A DNA stretch of 64,000 nucleotides from Anticarsia gemmatalis. Taxonomy: Eukaryota; Arthropoda; Insecta; Lepidoptera; Erebidae. The stretch is taken from contig NC_134747.1 in the NCBI RefSeq assembly GCF_050436995.1, positions 12,593,501-12,657,500 on the forward strand, written 5' to 3'. Under the pieces are notes generated by a model. It did no database searches and was not told where the DNA came from. It worked only from the letters and a program-made list of their open reading frames with translations. Positions 46,508 to 60,000 of the stretch are shown piece after piece; the first letter of the stretch is position 1; the number at the start of each line of letters is the position of its first letter. A program made the translations under genes and the position numbers.

Positions 46508-46792
46508 AAAATAAATTTAACCCATTACCTACTGTCCAACTGCTGGGCAAGGGTCTCCTCCTCACGCTGGCCAAGTGCGGGTTGGGGACTTTGCATGCCC
46601 TCAATAAATGTATTAAACAAATTTTAGGCATTCAAGGTTTCCTCACGATGTTTTCCTTCTCCGTTGGAGCATGTGATACCTAATTATTTCTAATACACAC
46701 ATAACTTCGAAAAGTCATGTGTGTTGCTTCGGGTTCGAACCTGCGACCACTTGAGTGGGAGGTGTCAACTTATACCACTCGGCTATCACTGC
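46508..46792 (-). mobile_element. tRNA-derived SINE, full length, 13-bp target duplication
   Basis: On the minus strand it starts GCAGTGATAGCCGAGTGGTA (46792 downward), with A box TAGCCGAGTGG and B box GGTTCGAACCC. It ends 'GGAGACCCTTGCCCAGCAGT' followed by 'TAATGGGTTAAATTTATTTT'. TCACTTTATATAT is present on both sides, at 46495-46507 and 46793-46805, a perfect 13-bp target duplication. The head recalls class II tRNAs (Leu/Ser style GCCGAGTGG). It is the best copy of its family here and explains the partial copies at 4450, 9808, 14756, 16070, 44798, 45768, 52295 and 60710. Confidence 0.95.
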
Positions 46793-46805
46793 TCACTTTA
46801 TATAT

Positions 46806-49800
46806 GTCATTTATTTAAATTACTGAATCACGTAGATGATAAAATGATATATTATGCAGTTTCAATGTGCTACCAAATGCTACTAATTTGACATGACTTT
46901 GTTAAAACTTATTTGATCATCACAAAACAACTGTCATTATCCGCCTTAGTATAGCCTATAATTACACCTGTTAGTCTTTTTAGAACAGTCACAGTCATTC
47001 TTCGATAATTTGCCCATCGAATGACAGGAGCCGAAATATTCCCCGCACGAATCACATCTAAGTAACTAACATTTTTTGTCTGGATTTTAATCAAATTACC
47101 TTCAAAACCAGTCCGAATCAAAATTGTTCGAGACTAAAAAGCTGGTATTCTGCTAATGTACTTTTTAAAGCATCATTTTCTTGTGACTCAAGACATAATA
47201 TTTACTCTGAGTCACTCAATAAAGATGACGATTTAATGGTGATTTCATCTTTTATGGTGTCTGTAACTGGTTTCTTTCCAGTCTCTTATCGTGTATTTGT
47301 ATCGGCTACTACTTGATGGTGATATTGATAAGACTACGTACAAACAGGATATTTTTATTAATGCAAAAACATAAGGTATTCGAAAAAACTACAGTTTTGC
47401 TCAGTTTGTCGTCCTACTGAAAGAAAACAGTAGGCAATATTATTTTCGGAATATACCAAATCTCTTAGAATTATATCTTAGAAAAGAAAAAATCTAAATA
47501 TAATGTGTTTAGTAACATTAGCCAAGTATACAAAACAAACTATAATATAAACCATTCAAGCGTAGAAGCCACAAACGACATCATAAACCGAAACCTGGCA
47601 GCACCTTAAAATAAATTCGAAACATTTCATCAAAATTGTCATAATATCTGATACCCTCACGTCGTATATACCTACGTAACAAGCTAATCTGTTCCATCAT
47701 AAAAACGTTCATTTTTCCCAGCTCTACGAATCCCTAGGTTATCGTTCGATGAAATTATTATGCCAAACACAAGTTGAAGCGATTTGTTCTTTTACAACTG
47801 TTCGTATCTGTGTCGGTTTTATTTTGAGAACGTTAGGGTTGTCTTGTGCCTGGGAAATTCGGAAATTGCTCTCGATCTTTTAACCTGTAAATCTGGAACT
47901 TGGTACCCAATTATATTGCAAAGCCTATTATAATCGAAGATGCTTTCAGAGGTGTATGAGATACACTCACTTTTCACACTGCAATAGAAATCAGGAAGCC
48001 CATTAACAGTTTGCATGGCTCAAAAATGTCGTATAAAACCACCAAATCCGCAGTTGAATACGTTACTGCTCAAACTATTGAAGAAGTATGCTCAGTAATG
48101 GTAAGATGATAATAAAAACCAAGTCTGAAGTACGCTTGTGGCTAATCAGTTTTTCAAATAAAATTCAACACTACTTGGTTGTCCATAGTCAGTAGTGCTA
48201 GAATTTCGCCCCTCTGATCAAGATCGATTCGTCCCGGAAATCATAAATCTGTCAGACAACCTTAAATACCAGTGGCTCAAGCACAAAGGTAAATCATTTT
48301 TCATTTGATGTCTGGTTTAGTCCTACACTGTTTGTCGTAATGCTACATTTTGTCTCTTATTCTATATTTAGTACTATTAAAATATTGGGCGAGTAAATTA
48401 ACTTGAACGAAATGCTTTCAATTCATGATTGTAAGATTCTTAATCGTTTTGCTTTTTAGAATGAAAGTTTCTATAGAGATCTGTCATGTATGACAGTTGA
48501 AGTATGAACTGTCTCTCTAGCATAATATTTTAGTGTTCTGTATAAGACCATTATTAGAAGCGAAATTTGTGAAAATGTCAATGGCTACCGGCTACCGTGT
48601 TAAAAATTAAAAGTTCTGGAAATCGCAAAATATAGTAATTGGTAGGTAGGGCTCTAAAACCTTAATAATTTTGTACATACAAAGGATATGCTTGATAAAG
48701 ACCAACCTATGTTAAGCTAAATACACTACAAATATTAAGAAGAAAGAAAAATATAATTCACGATGATTATTCCGCGTACCTGTCAGTAAGGCACATGTTA
48801 TCTGCTTCTGTATTTAATTTTTAAACTTTAAACAAACATTGGCCAACTCAAAACGGACAAAACCGTAAATTCGGCTCACTGGCTCCATTCCATTTCATCA
48901 GATTCAATATAGATTTTTGATAAACTTTTTAACATTAATTAAATTATTTTTACAAACCTCAGTGGAATGAATTCTTGGAAATTATTGTTTGAACTTTTAC
49001 AAACCAAACTGTTATTTCAAAAACTAAATTTAATAGTATAGCAATCATCATGAATTTTCGTTTATTTGCATATATTGGAACAAGGGTTAATTTTGTGGAT
49101 GTACGTACATATTTTGATATTTCGGTGAAATTTTTCACGCGGTGACAATACTTGGAAAAGAAAGCAATATAATAATTTCATGCCTCGTTTTGTCACAAAT
49201 TTTACAAAAGAATATTTAGAATGACAAAAATTGAGCATTTTCAAACAAAGACCGATTTACGTACACCAAAGCCCGCATACACCATTTTAATGGCACATTA
49301 CGGAAATGGTTAGATCAATGACGATAGCGAAGTAAGCGTTACTTACATTTGTATCGTACGATTTCAATAAACGGGGCTCCCTACAAGCATAAATAATGCA
49401 TGTCGAATTGTTGGGTCCCGTATATCGAGATAAACATCTATAATAATGCTACATCTGAAAGATGCTTTGTGTATTGCCACGCAGATCATCAGACGGCTTA
49501 TAACAAAAATGACATTTAAATCTATATCAATAAAGTTGAAATTTGTATACAACTGCTTCGAAATATCTACCCGCCGATTGACCAAGTGAGTGTTTGTAAT
49601 AAATAAGCCGATTCAAAAAGCCAGTGACGTTTCTAGGACAACTTTTGATTATCATTAAACGTTCCATACGCTGGTACTTTAGAGAATGTTTGATTGATTT
49701 CATACAAATTAATGGAATTAATGTTGCAAAAGCTCTTTTAAATGATAAGTAGGTTAATCTTGAGGTGAATGGGTTACGAAATGTTTGGCGTTGGTAATTA

Positions 49801-50019
49801 TAGGCTTATGGAAGTAAGTAGCCGTTAAAGTAACTGTAATATCAAACTAATTATATGTTGAGTGCAAAGTTTGCTCTCGGTCTGGGTTGAGGACAAAAAC
49901 GACTTATCTGATCGGCTTCCAACTTATGTAACTAATAGGGCTTTTAGAAATTAAACTAGTTTTTGGTTTCCAAATTGACGTTTTGTTTAAACTCTTTAAG
50001 GTTTTAACGTTTTTGAGTA
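46806..50019. other. Long AT-rich stretch without recognised features
   Basis: Reverse frames at 46909-47121, 47819-48016, 49062-49244 and 49364-49585 match nothing known. At 48190-48290 a less AT-rich run ('TTTCGCCCCTCTGATCAAGA') has no assigned role. Confidence 0.3.
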
Positions 50020-50110
50020 CATACATACATACGAGTCGGTACATATGTATATTCATAAAATCGCGCCATTTTCCCACAGGGGAAGGTAGAAACCAAAGAA
50101 CTGACAGTTT
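50020..50110 (-). mobile_element. SINE body fragment
   Basis: 'ACATACATACATACGAGTCG' then 'CATAAAATCGCGCCATTTTC' and 'CACAGGGGAAGGTAGAAACC' is a reverse copy of 'GGTCTCTGCCTACCCC...GGCGTGATTTTATGTATGT'. Confidence 0.6.
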
Positions 50111-50557
50111 TTGAGTTATTGCGAAATATATCGTGTTCGTCAAAAATATATATTTAGTAAAGACAAATAAAATGTACCAAAAATCATAGTAGTGTTTAGT
50201 ATCTAAACCGTTTTCAATACTCAATTCCAGTTTATTTTTGTTTGAAAACGTTTAAAGTAATCCGTTTGTTTGTAAACAACAAAGGTGTTAAAGAAACATA
50301 AATATTTCAAAAGAATTTACACGTAGCATCAAACGATATTTATAAAGACAACGTACAATATTTAGTAGCATTTCAGAGAATGCAGCATTAAAGTAAATCT
50401 TCACTCGCGCAACACCGCAACTAAAAATAAATAAGATGAGACTAAAATAAAGATGTAAACGCAACAGGTAGGAAACCTTTCTTCAAATATACTTTAGATC
50501 TAAATATTGATTGAGGAAACTAACTGTTTTGAAGTATGAATGACCTTTTATTTAGAA
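50111..50557. other. AT-rich spacer
   Basis: Nothing recognised up to the Helitron. The base before its CTAG is A on the plus strand, matching the expected host T on the element's strand. Confidence 0.25.
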
Positions 50558-50815
50558 CTAGCTGGCCCGCGCAACTTTGCCTGCGTCACATAAGAAAAAA
50601 TAGATCATAATTTCCCCCGTTTTTTTAACATTTTTCGTTGCTTCTCCGACCCTAATGGCTGTAGCGTGATATTATATAGCCTTAAGCCTTCCTCGATGAA
50701 TGGTCTATTCAACACAAAAATATTTTTTTAATTCAAACCCGTAGTTCCTGAGATTAGCGCGTTCAAAAAAAAAAACAAACAAACAAACTCTCTATATTAA
50801 CTCATATAATAGGTA
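50558..50815 (-). mobile_element. Short Helitron, reverse orientation
   Basis: On the minus strand the 3' end reads GTGACGCAGGCAAAGTTGCG then CGGGCCAGCTAG followed by T. It corresponds to the terminator of the 3291 element with small changes. Shared blocks include 'AACGCGCTAATCTCAGGAAC' and 'GAGGAAGGCTTAAGGCTATA', and a TTTG tract near the 5' end. The 5' boundary is uncertain: 'TTATATGAGTTAATATAGAG' replaces the usual 'TCTATACTAATATTATAAAG'. Confidence 0.85.
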
Positions 50816-52294
50816 ATATGAGAATATATTTTTTTCGAAGACGCTATGAGATGTAGTCCTTTTTACTGAATGTTTACTGTCACATTCATTATTATCATCA
50901 CGTCTGTAATATCTTAAAACTGCAGTCAAAGGTGTATGAAAATAACACATAATTCACATTTTGTTGTTCAAGTTACATATTATTATAATATACATCATAC
51001 ATCATAATGTAAACTTAAACAACAAAATATAACCAGTCCGAGTTTACGCGTAAAAACCTGCAGACAGATTGTCTGCCGTACCGTCTACGTATGTGACCTA
51101 TTGAAGTATGCAGACTTTTTATACACGTACACTGTAGTCATCTCAATACTAAAAAACGAAACTGCGAGTAAACAGTACAAGGAATTATTCTAAGAAAACT
51201 GTATACCAAATCAACCGGATATCAGACAGACAGTCTTTACAATCATATGTATAATAATAACTTGTATCACTTTAAAGTTTCAATACCCCGATTCCAAATC
51301 TTCGTTTTTACATATTCTCCATTGATAAGAAGCCCAAGTTCGTTACTGCGAAAGTATTTTAATCAAAGCCAACAATTTCTGTGTTCGTTCGTGTAATGAT
51401 TTCTCCTTTTATTCTTTCGAGGCTAGTTCAATTGCTTTTACTTTTGCTCGAAGCTAAAAAGAACTTTGTATTGTTTTTACTTTTTCTATTACACCTAAAT
51501 TATTTGCTGTGCAAAAAATGCCTTGAAAACGTTGATCGATTCGTTATACCAATTGTTTGGTTTTTGTCTTTGGATTAAAGAGAAATTTGCTGTCTCTGCG
51601 CTAATTGCGATTTGTTTTATTTATTTAGTGAAGAATTTGCAATTACTAGATCATTCTGTAGGCGTTTCACTAATGACCCATTTTTTTTGATGTCGTAAGA
51701 AATCGGTAATTAGCAGTGCAAAAAATTACTCTATACGTATAAAGTACTCTATACATACCTACACGCGTAATGAGATGAAGGAGATTCTTTAAGTACAATA
51801 GCATATTTGAATCATGCTATAATCTATGAGAGAGAACAACGCAACACGAAATAGAGGCACCGTTAGCAGCGCGATAGATCTTTCAACCGACAAAAAACAA
51901 CAACCATTTTTGAGAATACCTACGATTGTACAGAAACTAGAAAACTAATTTAGCTCTCTGATGAGCTACTTTCCTATAAAATTAAGAAATTCGATAGAAA
52001 ATTAACTAAGTAATGTCTTTGATGCATCACTGTCTATACTAAATAATACGATTCATCCACAAAAACTGCATTTTAAAACCGAAACCATGTAACCGACTCA
52101 CAGTAATGTAGTACCTATTGTTGCATTCGGCAACAAACCTGGAACTAACTTATTTGTAGCAGTAAATTCGCTCTCTCGGCTCGAGTCCAAACAGCAATCG
52201 ATTTGTTATACCGAATACTTTGGCGTACAGCGATCTTCATCATTGGACATGGAAGTTGATGTTTTGGAATGATTCAGAGTTTGTTAAAGCGAAT
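50816..52294. other. AT-rich stretch, nothing recognised
   Basis: The forward frame 51381-51578 encodes a leucine/phenylalanine-rich stretch that would score as membrane-spanning, as random AT-rich frames often do. No gene is called. Confidence 0.3.
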
Positions 52295-52390
52295 TATATT
52301 ATTACTGTCCCACTGGGCATCATATGCGGGCTAGGAACTTTGCAACTCATCAAGAACGGTTTAAAAGAAATCTAGGTCTGTAAAGTTATA
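52295..52390 (-). mobile_element. SINE fragment
   Basis: 'ATTACTGTCCCACTGGGCAT' then 'CATATGCGGGCTAGGAACTT' and 'GCAACTCATCAAGAACGG' keep the reverse order of the 46508 copy ('ACTGTCCAACTGCTGGGCAA...GTGCGGGTTGGGGACTTTGC'). A middle segment is missing. Confidence 0.6.
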
Positions 52391-53184
52391 TCGCGATAAT
52401 TTATCCCATACAAAAATTTAAACTTTAGGTAAGTAAACCCGAAATTAAAATTCAAGTTAATACAGTCATTAGGTACTTCTTTATAAAAAAAACTAAGTTT
52501 ATAAATAAAAGATAACTCTTTGGCAGTACGAAATAACAAGAAACTTAATCTTTGTACATCAAGCAAACAATAATTTCAGATAATCGCAATGTTTTGATGT
52601 TCTTGAAAGTGTATGACGCATTTGGCCATTGCAATAAATAACGTCGATATTTCCTTGATATTTGTACACTTCAAATTCATATTTATAACCCTTTCTCCTC
52701 AACGAGTTTGCATACCAATTAATCAGAAGAATCAATATTGTCCATTTGAATAAACTCGAAACAAACAAACTCAATAAATATTTAGCTTCCTCGATTTAAC
52801 GAAAGCGTTTGAAAAGATGATCAATCTTCGTGACCGAACAATCGAAACACATTTAAATTTATAAAAAAAAAACATTTGATAAAACCCAAAGGCTCTCAAG
52901 ACAATAGCCCAGACGATATTAATCTCGCTCCTGTTTAAAAATCCAATATTTTTATTGCTATTTGAAGGCCGCTCCAACGGAATAATCGTTCACGTGCACC
53001 GGATGTCAAAATCAAAGGGAACCAACCATTCATCGACCCTTTTGAGTCAAAATCGCGGTTTAATGCCAAAACAAGACTTATTGTGTGCCGACCAACTTAC
53101 GATTACAACACAGATTTTGATAACGATCTTTATCGTTAAAGTATAAAGCTCAAAATCGTTTGCAGAATATTTTTGATAGATATC
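52391..53184. other. AT-rich stretch, nothing recognised
   Basis: Several unassigned frames of 63-71 codons occur on both strands; none shows a motif. Confidence 0.25.
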
Positions 53185-53245
53185 GGAGCGGTTTACATCC
53201 CGCTCATTGACGCCGCGCGGCTCTCGGACGGAACTCGTAAAATCG
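53185..53245. promoter_or_regulatory. Short GC-rich patch
   Basis: 'GAGCGGTTTACATCCCGCTC' and 'TTGACGCCGCGCGGCTCTCG' are CpG-dense against the background. GAGCGG and CCGCTC form a 6-bp inverted repeat, and CCGCGCGG is a perfect palindrome. The role is unknown. Confidence 0.25.
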
Positions 53246-53764
53246 AAACAGAACGTTGATATAAAAGGAAAGGCAGATGAATATCGAGATGAGAAAACCG
53301 CTATTATGCATGAGATCCACTGCCTTAACGTTCACTGAACCGTAATGATGAACATTTAACGATCGCTCTAGAAATATTCGCAATATACACACGAGAAAAG
53401 AGTAATGATTTTTCAAATTTTAGGATTATTCCGAATGCTTTCTGTGGAGTATTTGCAGTGAGAGCATAACAATTTAATTTTAAACACAAACTACTCAATA
53501 ATTTTCGTGGCATAATGCCAGTAACTGTTGCTACAATTGCGAGTGTATGCAGTGTTACGAGAAAATATTATTTATAAATAACTAGCGCGACTATTGTATG
53601 CAAAGCACTCCATTAATTATAGTAAAAAGCTTTTTGAGTACTTAGGAAACTTTAAATTATAATTAATGAACATTATTAAAGTTGTGCTGAAGGAATGAAA
53701 ATAAAATATTTTATGTAAGTATAAAATTTATATAGCTTATGCATTTGCAAGGAATATGGCGGCC
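53246..53764. other. AT-rich spacer
   Basis: Reverse frames 53204-53416 and 53325-53513 overlap each other and lack similarity to known proteins. Confidence 0.25.
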
Positions 53765-53810
53765 GTAGTATCAAGTTACCCGTCGCTGGGCAATTCTAAA
53801 GTTCCGTATG
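53765..53810 (-). mobile_element. Very short SINE tail trace
   Basis: 'AGTTACCCGTCGCTGGGCAA' is close to the reverse of 'TTGCCCAGCAGTGGGACA'. About 20-30 bp are alignable, so this is weak. Confidence 0.35.
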
Positions 53811-56104
53811 TCACAGTCACAAAAGAGCAGCGAGACACCAGTTTTATTCTTAAAAAAAAGAATCGCACAATTTCATTCTCTTCTTGGTTCCCTTGTGAAA
53901 ATTTATTTCAATAGTACATTTCGTTCATTCGGAGTTTAAGAAAGGATTCGACTAAGTTCCAGCGCATCTTTAGCGCTATTAATTTGTCCGCCTTTTGTAC
54001 TGGATCCTCAAGTTTAAGGACGTGCCAGCGAGATGCTTTCGAGACAATTACCATTGAGAGGATTTCCTAAAGTTTTATAGATTTCATTTTATTCGATCTG
54101 ACTGAACGTTGTTAGCTTCTTTTACATTTTAAAGCTTTCGTACAAATTCTTTTGCGTTCTCCAATGAATTTATCGTGGAATTTCGATTTTCTTTATTTCG
54201 CCACTAAATTGTGTTTTCATCCTGATCTCGGGATAAAATCTAATATATTTTTTACTGAAATGCCACCCATATATCTTAATCGAGTTGGTGAGTGATGGGC
54301 TGGTAAATTGAAATGGACAGGCCTTGAAGCACTGTTCAAACTGTTCCTAGCGATTTAGACTAGATATAATATTATATTGTAGGTTGTTACTGGAGGATAG
54401 TTTAACGGATTATGTTAATGTGCAGTTTTAAGGTTTCAGGTTAAATTCGTTGAAGCCATTTAGTTGAGACTGTAGTTATGTAATTTTTATAATCGAGCAA
54501 ATGTTTCATAGGTTCTATGGAACGTTGATTGACCTAAATTTTGGTACAGAATTTGACCAATAGCTGGCCTTCTTTCACAAGTTTATGAGACAAACCATAC
54601 GATATTTTTCCAGTCAACACCGTTTATCACCCATATAAGAAAATGTAGTAGAAATCAAGCCATGTTTCGTACATTTACATAACACAACAAAATATACATA
54701 TTTTCGACAACAACATCACATTGTTCCATCTCATTTCATATCAGCCATATCCATTGCCATAATCTCTATATTGTATGTTACGTAAAGTCACGGGTAACAA
54801 CATGTTTACTTTTGCACATTTTCTATCTCAATTTGATCTTTAAAGTTGGTGTATTGACATTTAAATACCTTTACTATTACTGTTTAAGTGTCTTAATAAA
54901 TACAAGTTATTATATTGATAATATTATTATAATGCATAAAATTATTGCAATATAACAACAATAATTCAGCTCTCGCTCGGTACTCTCGACAATTTTGTCA
55001 ATTAAAACTCCCTTACAAAATTCTGAGTAAATACATATTTTCGCCCATAACCTATTATATACCATTCTTTTCAAAACACCGTCTTCTATATACAAAGCCG
55101 TTTCACTTTGGATTAGTATGGGAGAATAAAACATACAACACGTTGGTTCAACCGCCGGGGAATCCATTAGCCTGCGGGACTGTACGTCCATTTGTGTGTT
55201 TTAAGTATCACTATAGGAATGGGATTCATGGTTCGTTTCCAAATTATTTGGTGAATAGCGAATTATGTAGGCTTTGTGCGATTGTGAAGACCATTATTTT
55301 CATGTTTAAGCCAGAGCAAAATATACAAGTGTACCTAATAGTGATACGGAGTTTTTCATTGTAAAAATATGGGAGATACAAAGACACGGAAATAAAGAAG
55401 GTAGTTTATATACTTTATTGCACCTACGTATCCATTCAGATTTCAAAGGATGAAAATTATGAAGACTTAATATTGTTACAGTTTCCACTTTTTACTCTTT
55501 AAGAAAGATCAATTAATTATTTGTTTCTGACAATCTACTGTTCGAATATGCCAAAACATCGAGATTTTTTATGCAACATTAATTTCTTAATTTATCTAAG
55601 ATTAAAATACACCTAGTAACGACTTCAACAACTAGAATTCTTTAATGAAAAACCACAATGTTCGTATCGTTTCACTCCGATTAGATGTTGATTTTCAAAG
55701 TAGATTGGATAATGGCGAATTCACGTATCTAGTTTCGTCAGATATGGAATATGAATGCTGATATCTTAGAACTAGAAACTTGGTCTGCTTCAATTGAGAA
55801 TTCAAATAGGACAGTGCCGACTTGTATACGTAGTTAGTTTGTAGGTTAGATTACCTAGGAATTTAGTGAACTGGAACTAATTTGTAGGAACACTTTTAGC
55901 CATTGTTTCATTCATGTGGCCATTTCTTCGCGTGTCTGACGTTATCATGTCTCATAATTCAGACAATAACATGCTTATTATTGACTCTCATTTCAACCGC
56001 TCTTGGAGTAGATATAATCTAAAAATCCATTGCACTAAATATGCTAACTTTAGGACAATAAGGTTAATTTGCTAAGTAGCCGAATATATTATGTTCCATG
56101 TGAT
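53811..56104. other. AT-rich stretch with open frames on both strands at 54910-55364
   Basis: A 139-codon forward frame (54945-55364) and a 93-codon reverse frame (54910-55191) overlap. A GC-richer run at 55145-55185 ('CAACCGCCGGGGAATCCATT') lies in both. Neither translation is recognised. A repeat origin is possible. Confidence 0.3.
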
Positions 56105-56205
56105 TCATCATCATCATCATCATCATCATCTCAGCCGGGAATCGTCCACTGCTGGACAAAGGCCTCCCCCATCGAGCGCCAATAGGACCGGTCCATGTGA
56201 TTAAA
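56105..56205 (-). mobile_element. Lepidopteran retroelement tail with (TCA)8
   Basis: A (TCA)8 tract at 56105-56128 abuts 'CTCAGCCGGGAATCGTCCAC', 'TGCTGGACAAAGGCCTCCCC' and 'CATCGAGCGCCAATAGGACC'. On the minus strand this is '...GGGGAGGCCTTTGTCCAGCAGTGGAC...GATGATGATGA', a common lepidopteran repeat end. The reverse frame here starts with a run of eight methionine codons from the repeat, so it is not a gene. Confidence 0.85.
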
Positions 56206-56914
56206 AATGTGAAATACATTTTGTATATTTTTACGACAGATAATCGCAAAAAAATATGTTTACAGCTAGCTTAAGCAGTTTGAATATGATTTGTATCCAG
56301 AAGTATTTTCTTTTTTGATCAAATTACTTCATTTATAAAGACCTTTTTTTTCAATGAAACTAAAGAAAATGTTAAGTTTAATCCTGCAACATTTTAACTA
56401 TAATACTACATTAACCTACTTCTATAATACTAATAAAGTAAGAATAAATTAACTCGGTCTGTGTAGAATCGATCCTGTGTCACAAGGGGCGTATCAAACG
56501 TCGTGGCGTCCGATAGGTCCACTGAATCCCTGTACAAATTTCCTCAGGGAATCAAGAGCATGACTGCTATGGTTTTTATTAGAAAATCCCTAAGGAATAT
56601 TCTTTATGGAATATAAAATACGGCCATCTGGACTAGTAGTCACTTTTAATTATAATTTTTGTAGCAAATGTTTTATGTAAACGGATAGTTTTGAAACAAA
56701 GTTTTATTTTAATATAACTTTCAAAACATAGTTACTGGGTCCCGTCTTTTGCATATTGCAATCCAAAATACCAGACAAATGATATGTTTGTATCACATGA
56801 CAATCCTTTCGCTTGTTATTGTTCTTCTCCAGAAATAAACTTTGGGTTTTAGATAAGTATTTCCGAAAGGTATGACATAACAACTACTGGGACCGACTTT
56901 TAACGTGCTTTCTA
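56206..56914. other. AT-rich stretch, one GC-richer run
   Basis: 'GGGGCGTATCAAACGTCGTG' to 'CGTCCGATAGGTCCACTG' (56486-56525) stands out but shows no frame or known repeat. Confidence 0.3.
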
Positions 56915-57035
56915 AAGTACGGAGATGCTCGGTTCAAATACCACTAAGCGGTCACCTATCTGTGGAATAATCGCGCCAAGGGTTGCTTAACCCACAGAGC
57001 GTTTACCGACTGGTAAGCGTAACTGGTTACCTGAC
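56915..57035 (-). mobile_element. SINE, 'GTGGGTTAAGCAACC' family, reverse
   Basis: On the minus strand 'CTGTGGGTTAAGCAACCCTT', 'GGCGCGATTATTCCACAGAT', 'AGGTGACCGCTTAGTGG' and 'TATTTGAACCGAGCATCTCC' match the lepidopteran repeat '...GTGGGTTAAGCAACC-TTGGCGCGG...GGGTGACCGCTTAG...TTTGAAC'. This third family has no other copy in the window. Confidence 0.75.
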
Positions 57036-60000
57036 AATTATTCACTTTTTCATAACGTCTATCTATACGTACAGATTGAATTCAATAAAAATATGAAAAG
57101 CAATACATTTACAGTTAAAATGCAACCGGAGACTGCAGACACGGAAATCAAAGTCTGTCTACAAAGTCACAATTGCTTATTTATCGTCTGATTGATATGA
57201 CACATATCAACGAACAATTTATTAACTAAATCGTCGGACAGTCGCCGCTCGTTACTCATAGACCGTCAATAACATAGTATTACATAGTGGAACATTGTGG
57301 GACAATTGTGGAATTTGTATGAAGCAGACGTTTGTGAAGTATGGGGTTAATTTGATGACAGTAATTTATTATGATTTATGTTGTTGACTAAGTCTATTTT
57401 AGTAATTGATTTGACTTTTGTGAGATGTAACAGACGTAATTATTATCTTTATAAAATTAGGTAATTTTTTCATATTCTTTCCCATTTTGCGGCCCATGTG
57501 TCCTAAGCATAGTACTTACTGTAAAGTGTGGAAAGAATTAGATATCAATTTACTATACTGCTAGAGAAAACGTTTAGGATTTTGCATATCGAAAGCAAAA
57601 TCTACATAATATTATATTATCAAAGTTCAGAATATGGTGGTTTATAGCCATAACTGTAGTTAGTGTCTAGGACTTTATTAGCGACTCCAAACACCACTGG
57701 CTTATCGTTTCGGCTATTGAACGAGTAACCCTCATTAAATAATTTCTAAATCATTATAGCCTAACAGAGGCCATAACATAGTAACCACTTATCACAATTC
57801 ATAACAACAGAATCACACAACATCATACAAACTTTCCTACTAAGCATAAATAAAAGTAAATACATAATAATTTTCGTTTGAAGTAGTGAGAGTAGGCCAT
57901 TAATGGAGTCAGTTCTCTACATGAATGTCGTTCATTATCGCAAAGGAAACCATCTTGTCGTTACGTCATCCCCTAGTCAATTTATTTATGCATGTATGGA
58001 GTATATAGGTCAGTTTTTCTAGAGGAAAATGGATAAATATGGATGTTTTCATATTATGGAGTTAGATAATCAGAAAAGCGGGATACTGTACTAGTATCTT
58101 TTGTTATGATATGACTGTAAAAAATATAATAAAATTATACAACCAATTACACCTTAATCTGTTTAACATTCTATGTGTAGGTAGTATCCCAGAGAATTGG
58201 GCTGCGTTATCTGGCTGTCGAAGCTGTAAGTATTAGATTATTGCTTATAGAATATTGCTTAGTTAAGTATACTTTGAGATTATATTAATCTCGACCTGTA
58301 ACTAAGCAATTATGTATATTTATTTATGAACGTAACATACCAACTAAGCGATCATGTTAAATACAAGATGCAAAATGCAAACTATAAAACGTTATCTTTA
58401 AAATTTGGTTGAAGCCGGTAAAAACCAAACATCTTTGTTTAATTCCTAAGCAAAGTACACTACACGATACCCGTACATTATTCCAGAACGCAAAAGTACG
58501 CTACACCTCATCCCAAAACTCAAACCTACCTTCAAATACAAAAACAAGTCAATAACAAACAGCACTACCTGTTCCTAACAATGGTTTCTTTAAGAATAAG
58601 AATGAACAAAGGACCACGTGTCCGATGTAATCATTAATGTTTGTGATAACGAACAAGGAAGTGAGATTACCTGTATCCTTTATGTTGCTTCCTTTTTACT
58701 AGATAGTTTTATTAGTTTTGATGGAATATGGGAATTTTGAGCAACTGTTAGGTATGTTCCCAATAAAAGGTCTAAATTCTTTTACTTCAAAGGTCTTGAA
58801 ACTGTTTTTGTTAGTGCAACCTGTGCCAAAACGTCAAGTAATCAAGATAAATGTGCATTAATTCCCGTTAGTATAGGATAAACAAGTAACGTGAGAGTGT
58901 AAAGTTATTATTTCTTATCGCTACGTGTACAACTGAACTATAATTATTTAACAACAAGCCGTGCTCCTATGAGTGTTGGTAAATACGTAAATATAAAACT
59001 TCACGAGTAGACAATTAGAAAAAAATGGTAACCTCAAAATCGAATCTCTGGAATGGATAATCAAATAGTTCTATGTCGCCAGCAATGGCTAGACAACTAT
59101 ACAAATATTGTTTCAAACAGCAAGAACAATAAAAGGGTTATTTGGTACTCAAAAGTCTTCACTTCCAAAGAATTGTATCAAACACTTGACACAAACCCTA
59201 ATCTTTTGAACACCTTTACAAATTAAAAAGTCACAGATATTTTCCAGAACTCGAATAACACTTAACAATATAATAATCCCGTTTAATCTTCGCACTTCTT
59301 ATCATGTGCTTGTCAAAACCACCCTACAATAATGATAAGATCGACTGATAACGATTTAGCTAATTCATTTCGACGACAATGGCCGAATAGAATTGTCATT
59401 GGGGAGAAAAAAATGGCTACCTGAGTTGAAATGAAAGGTATTTTTACGCAAGGCTTTGAGATGAGTCGGTTCTTGTCGTTGGCGTTTCGTTCTTGGTACG
59501 TTTGCCAGTTTTGTGAGGTAAGGTGTGGATGGTTTATGGTTAGCTATTTAGCACTATTGTAGATAGCATGATTTTGGAATATTATCATTTACATACCAAC
59601 GGCAGCATTCGTTTTGAACAAATGATTCGTTTTTAAAAAATTAAATATTAATTTCTTGTGAGAATTGAACCTTGGTAGAAGTGAAATTGACTATCAAAAG
59701 TATAAATACAGGCTGTCAAATAAATAATTGTCAAAAAAGCTGTACAACATTTGATTCGAAATTAATTTTTCCCCAACACCTCTTCATAAAACATCTCATT
59801 GTCAAATTCTAAGAAACCAAACACATGCTTCTAGAAAATTCCACACGTATCTAGAACGAGTTGAGAAATTTACACTCGACTAGAACTCCGTAGTAACCAG
59901 GCCGGATTGAAATGGAAAAATCCAGTGAATTCCCTTCATACATTTTGTATGTACTGTGGAACATGACTACTGGAACTGTTCACGTACAGATTGTGGGGAG

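Noticed and set aside
54910..55364. 139-codon forward and 93-codon reverse open frames as genes
   Set aside because: They overlap on opposite strands, neither translation is recognisable, and composition follows the AT-rich background apart from one short run.
56064..56249. Reverse open frame with a poly-methionine run
   Set aside because: The methionines are the (TCA)8 microsatellite read backwards inside a retroelement tail.
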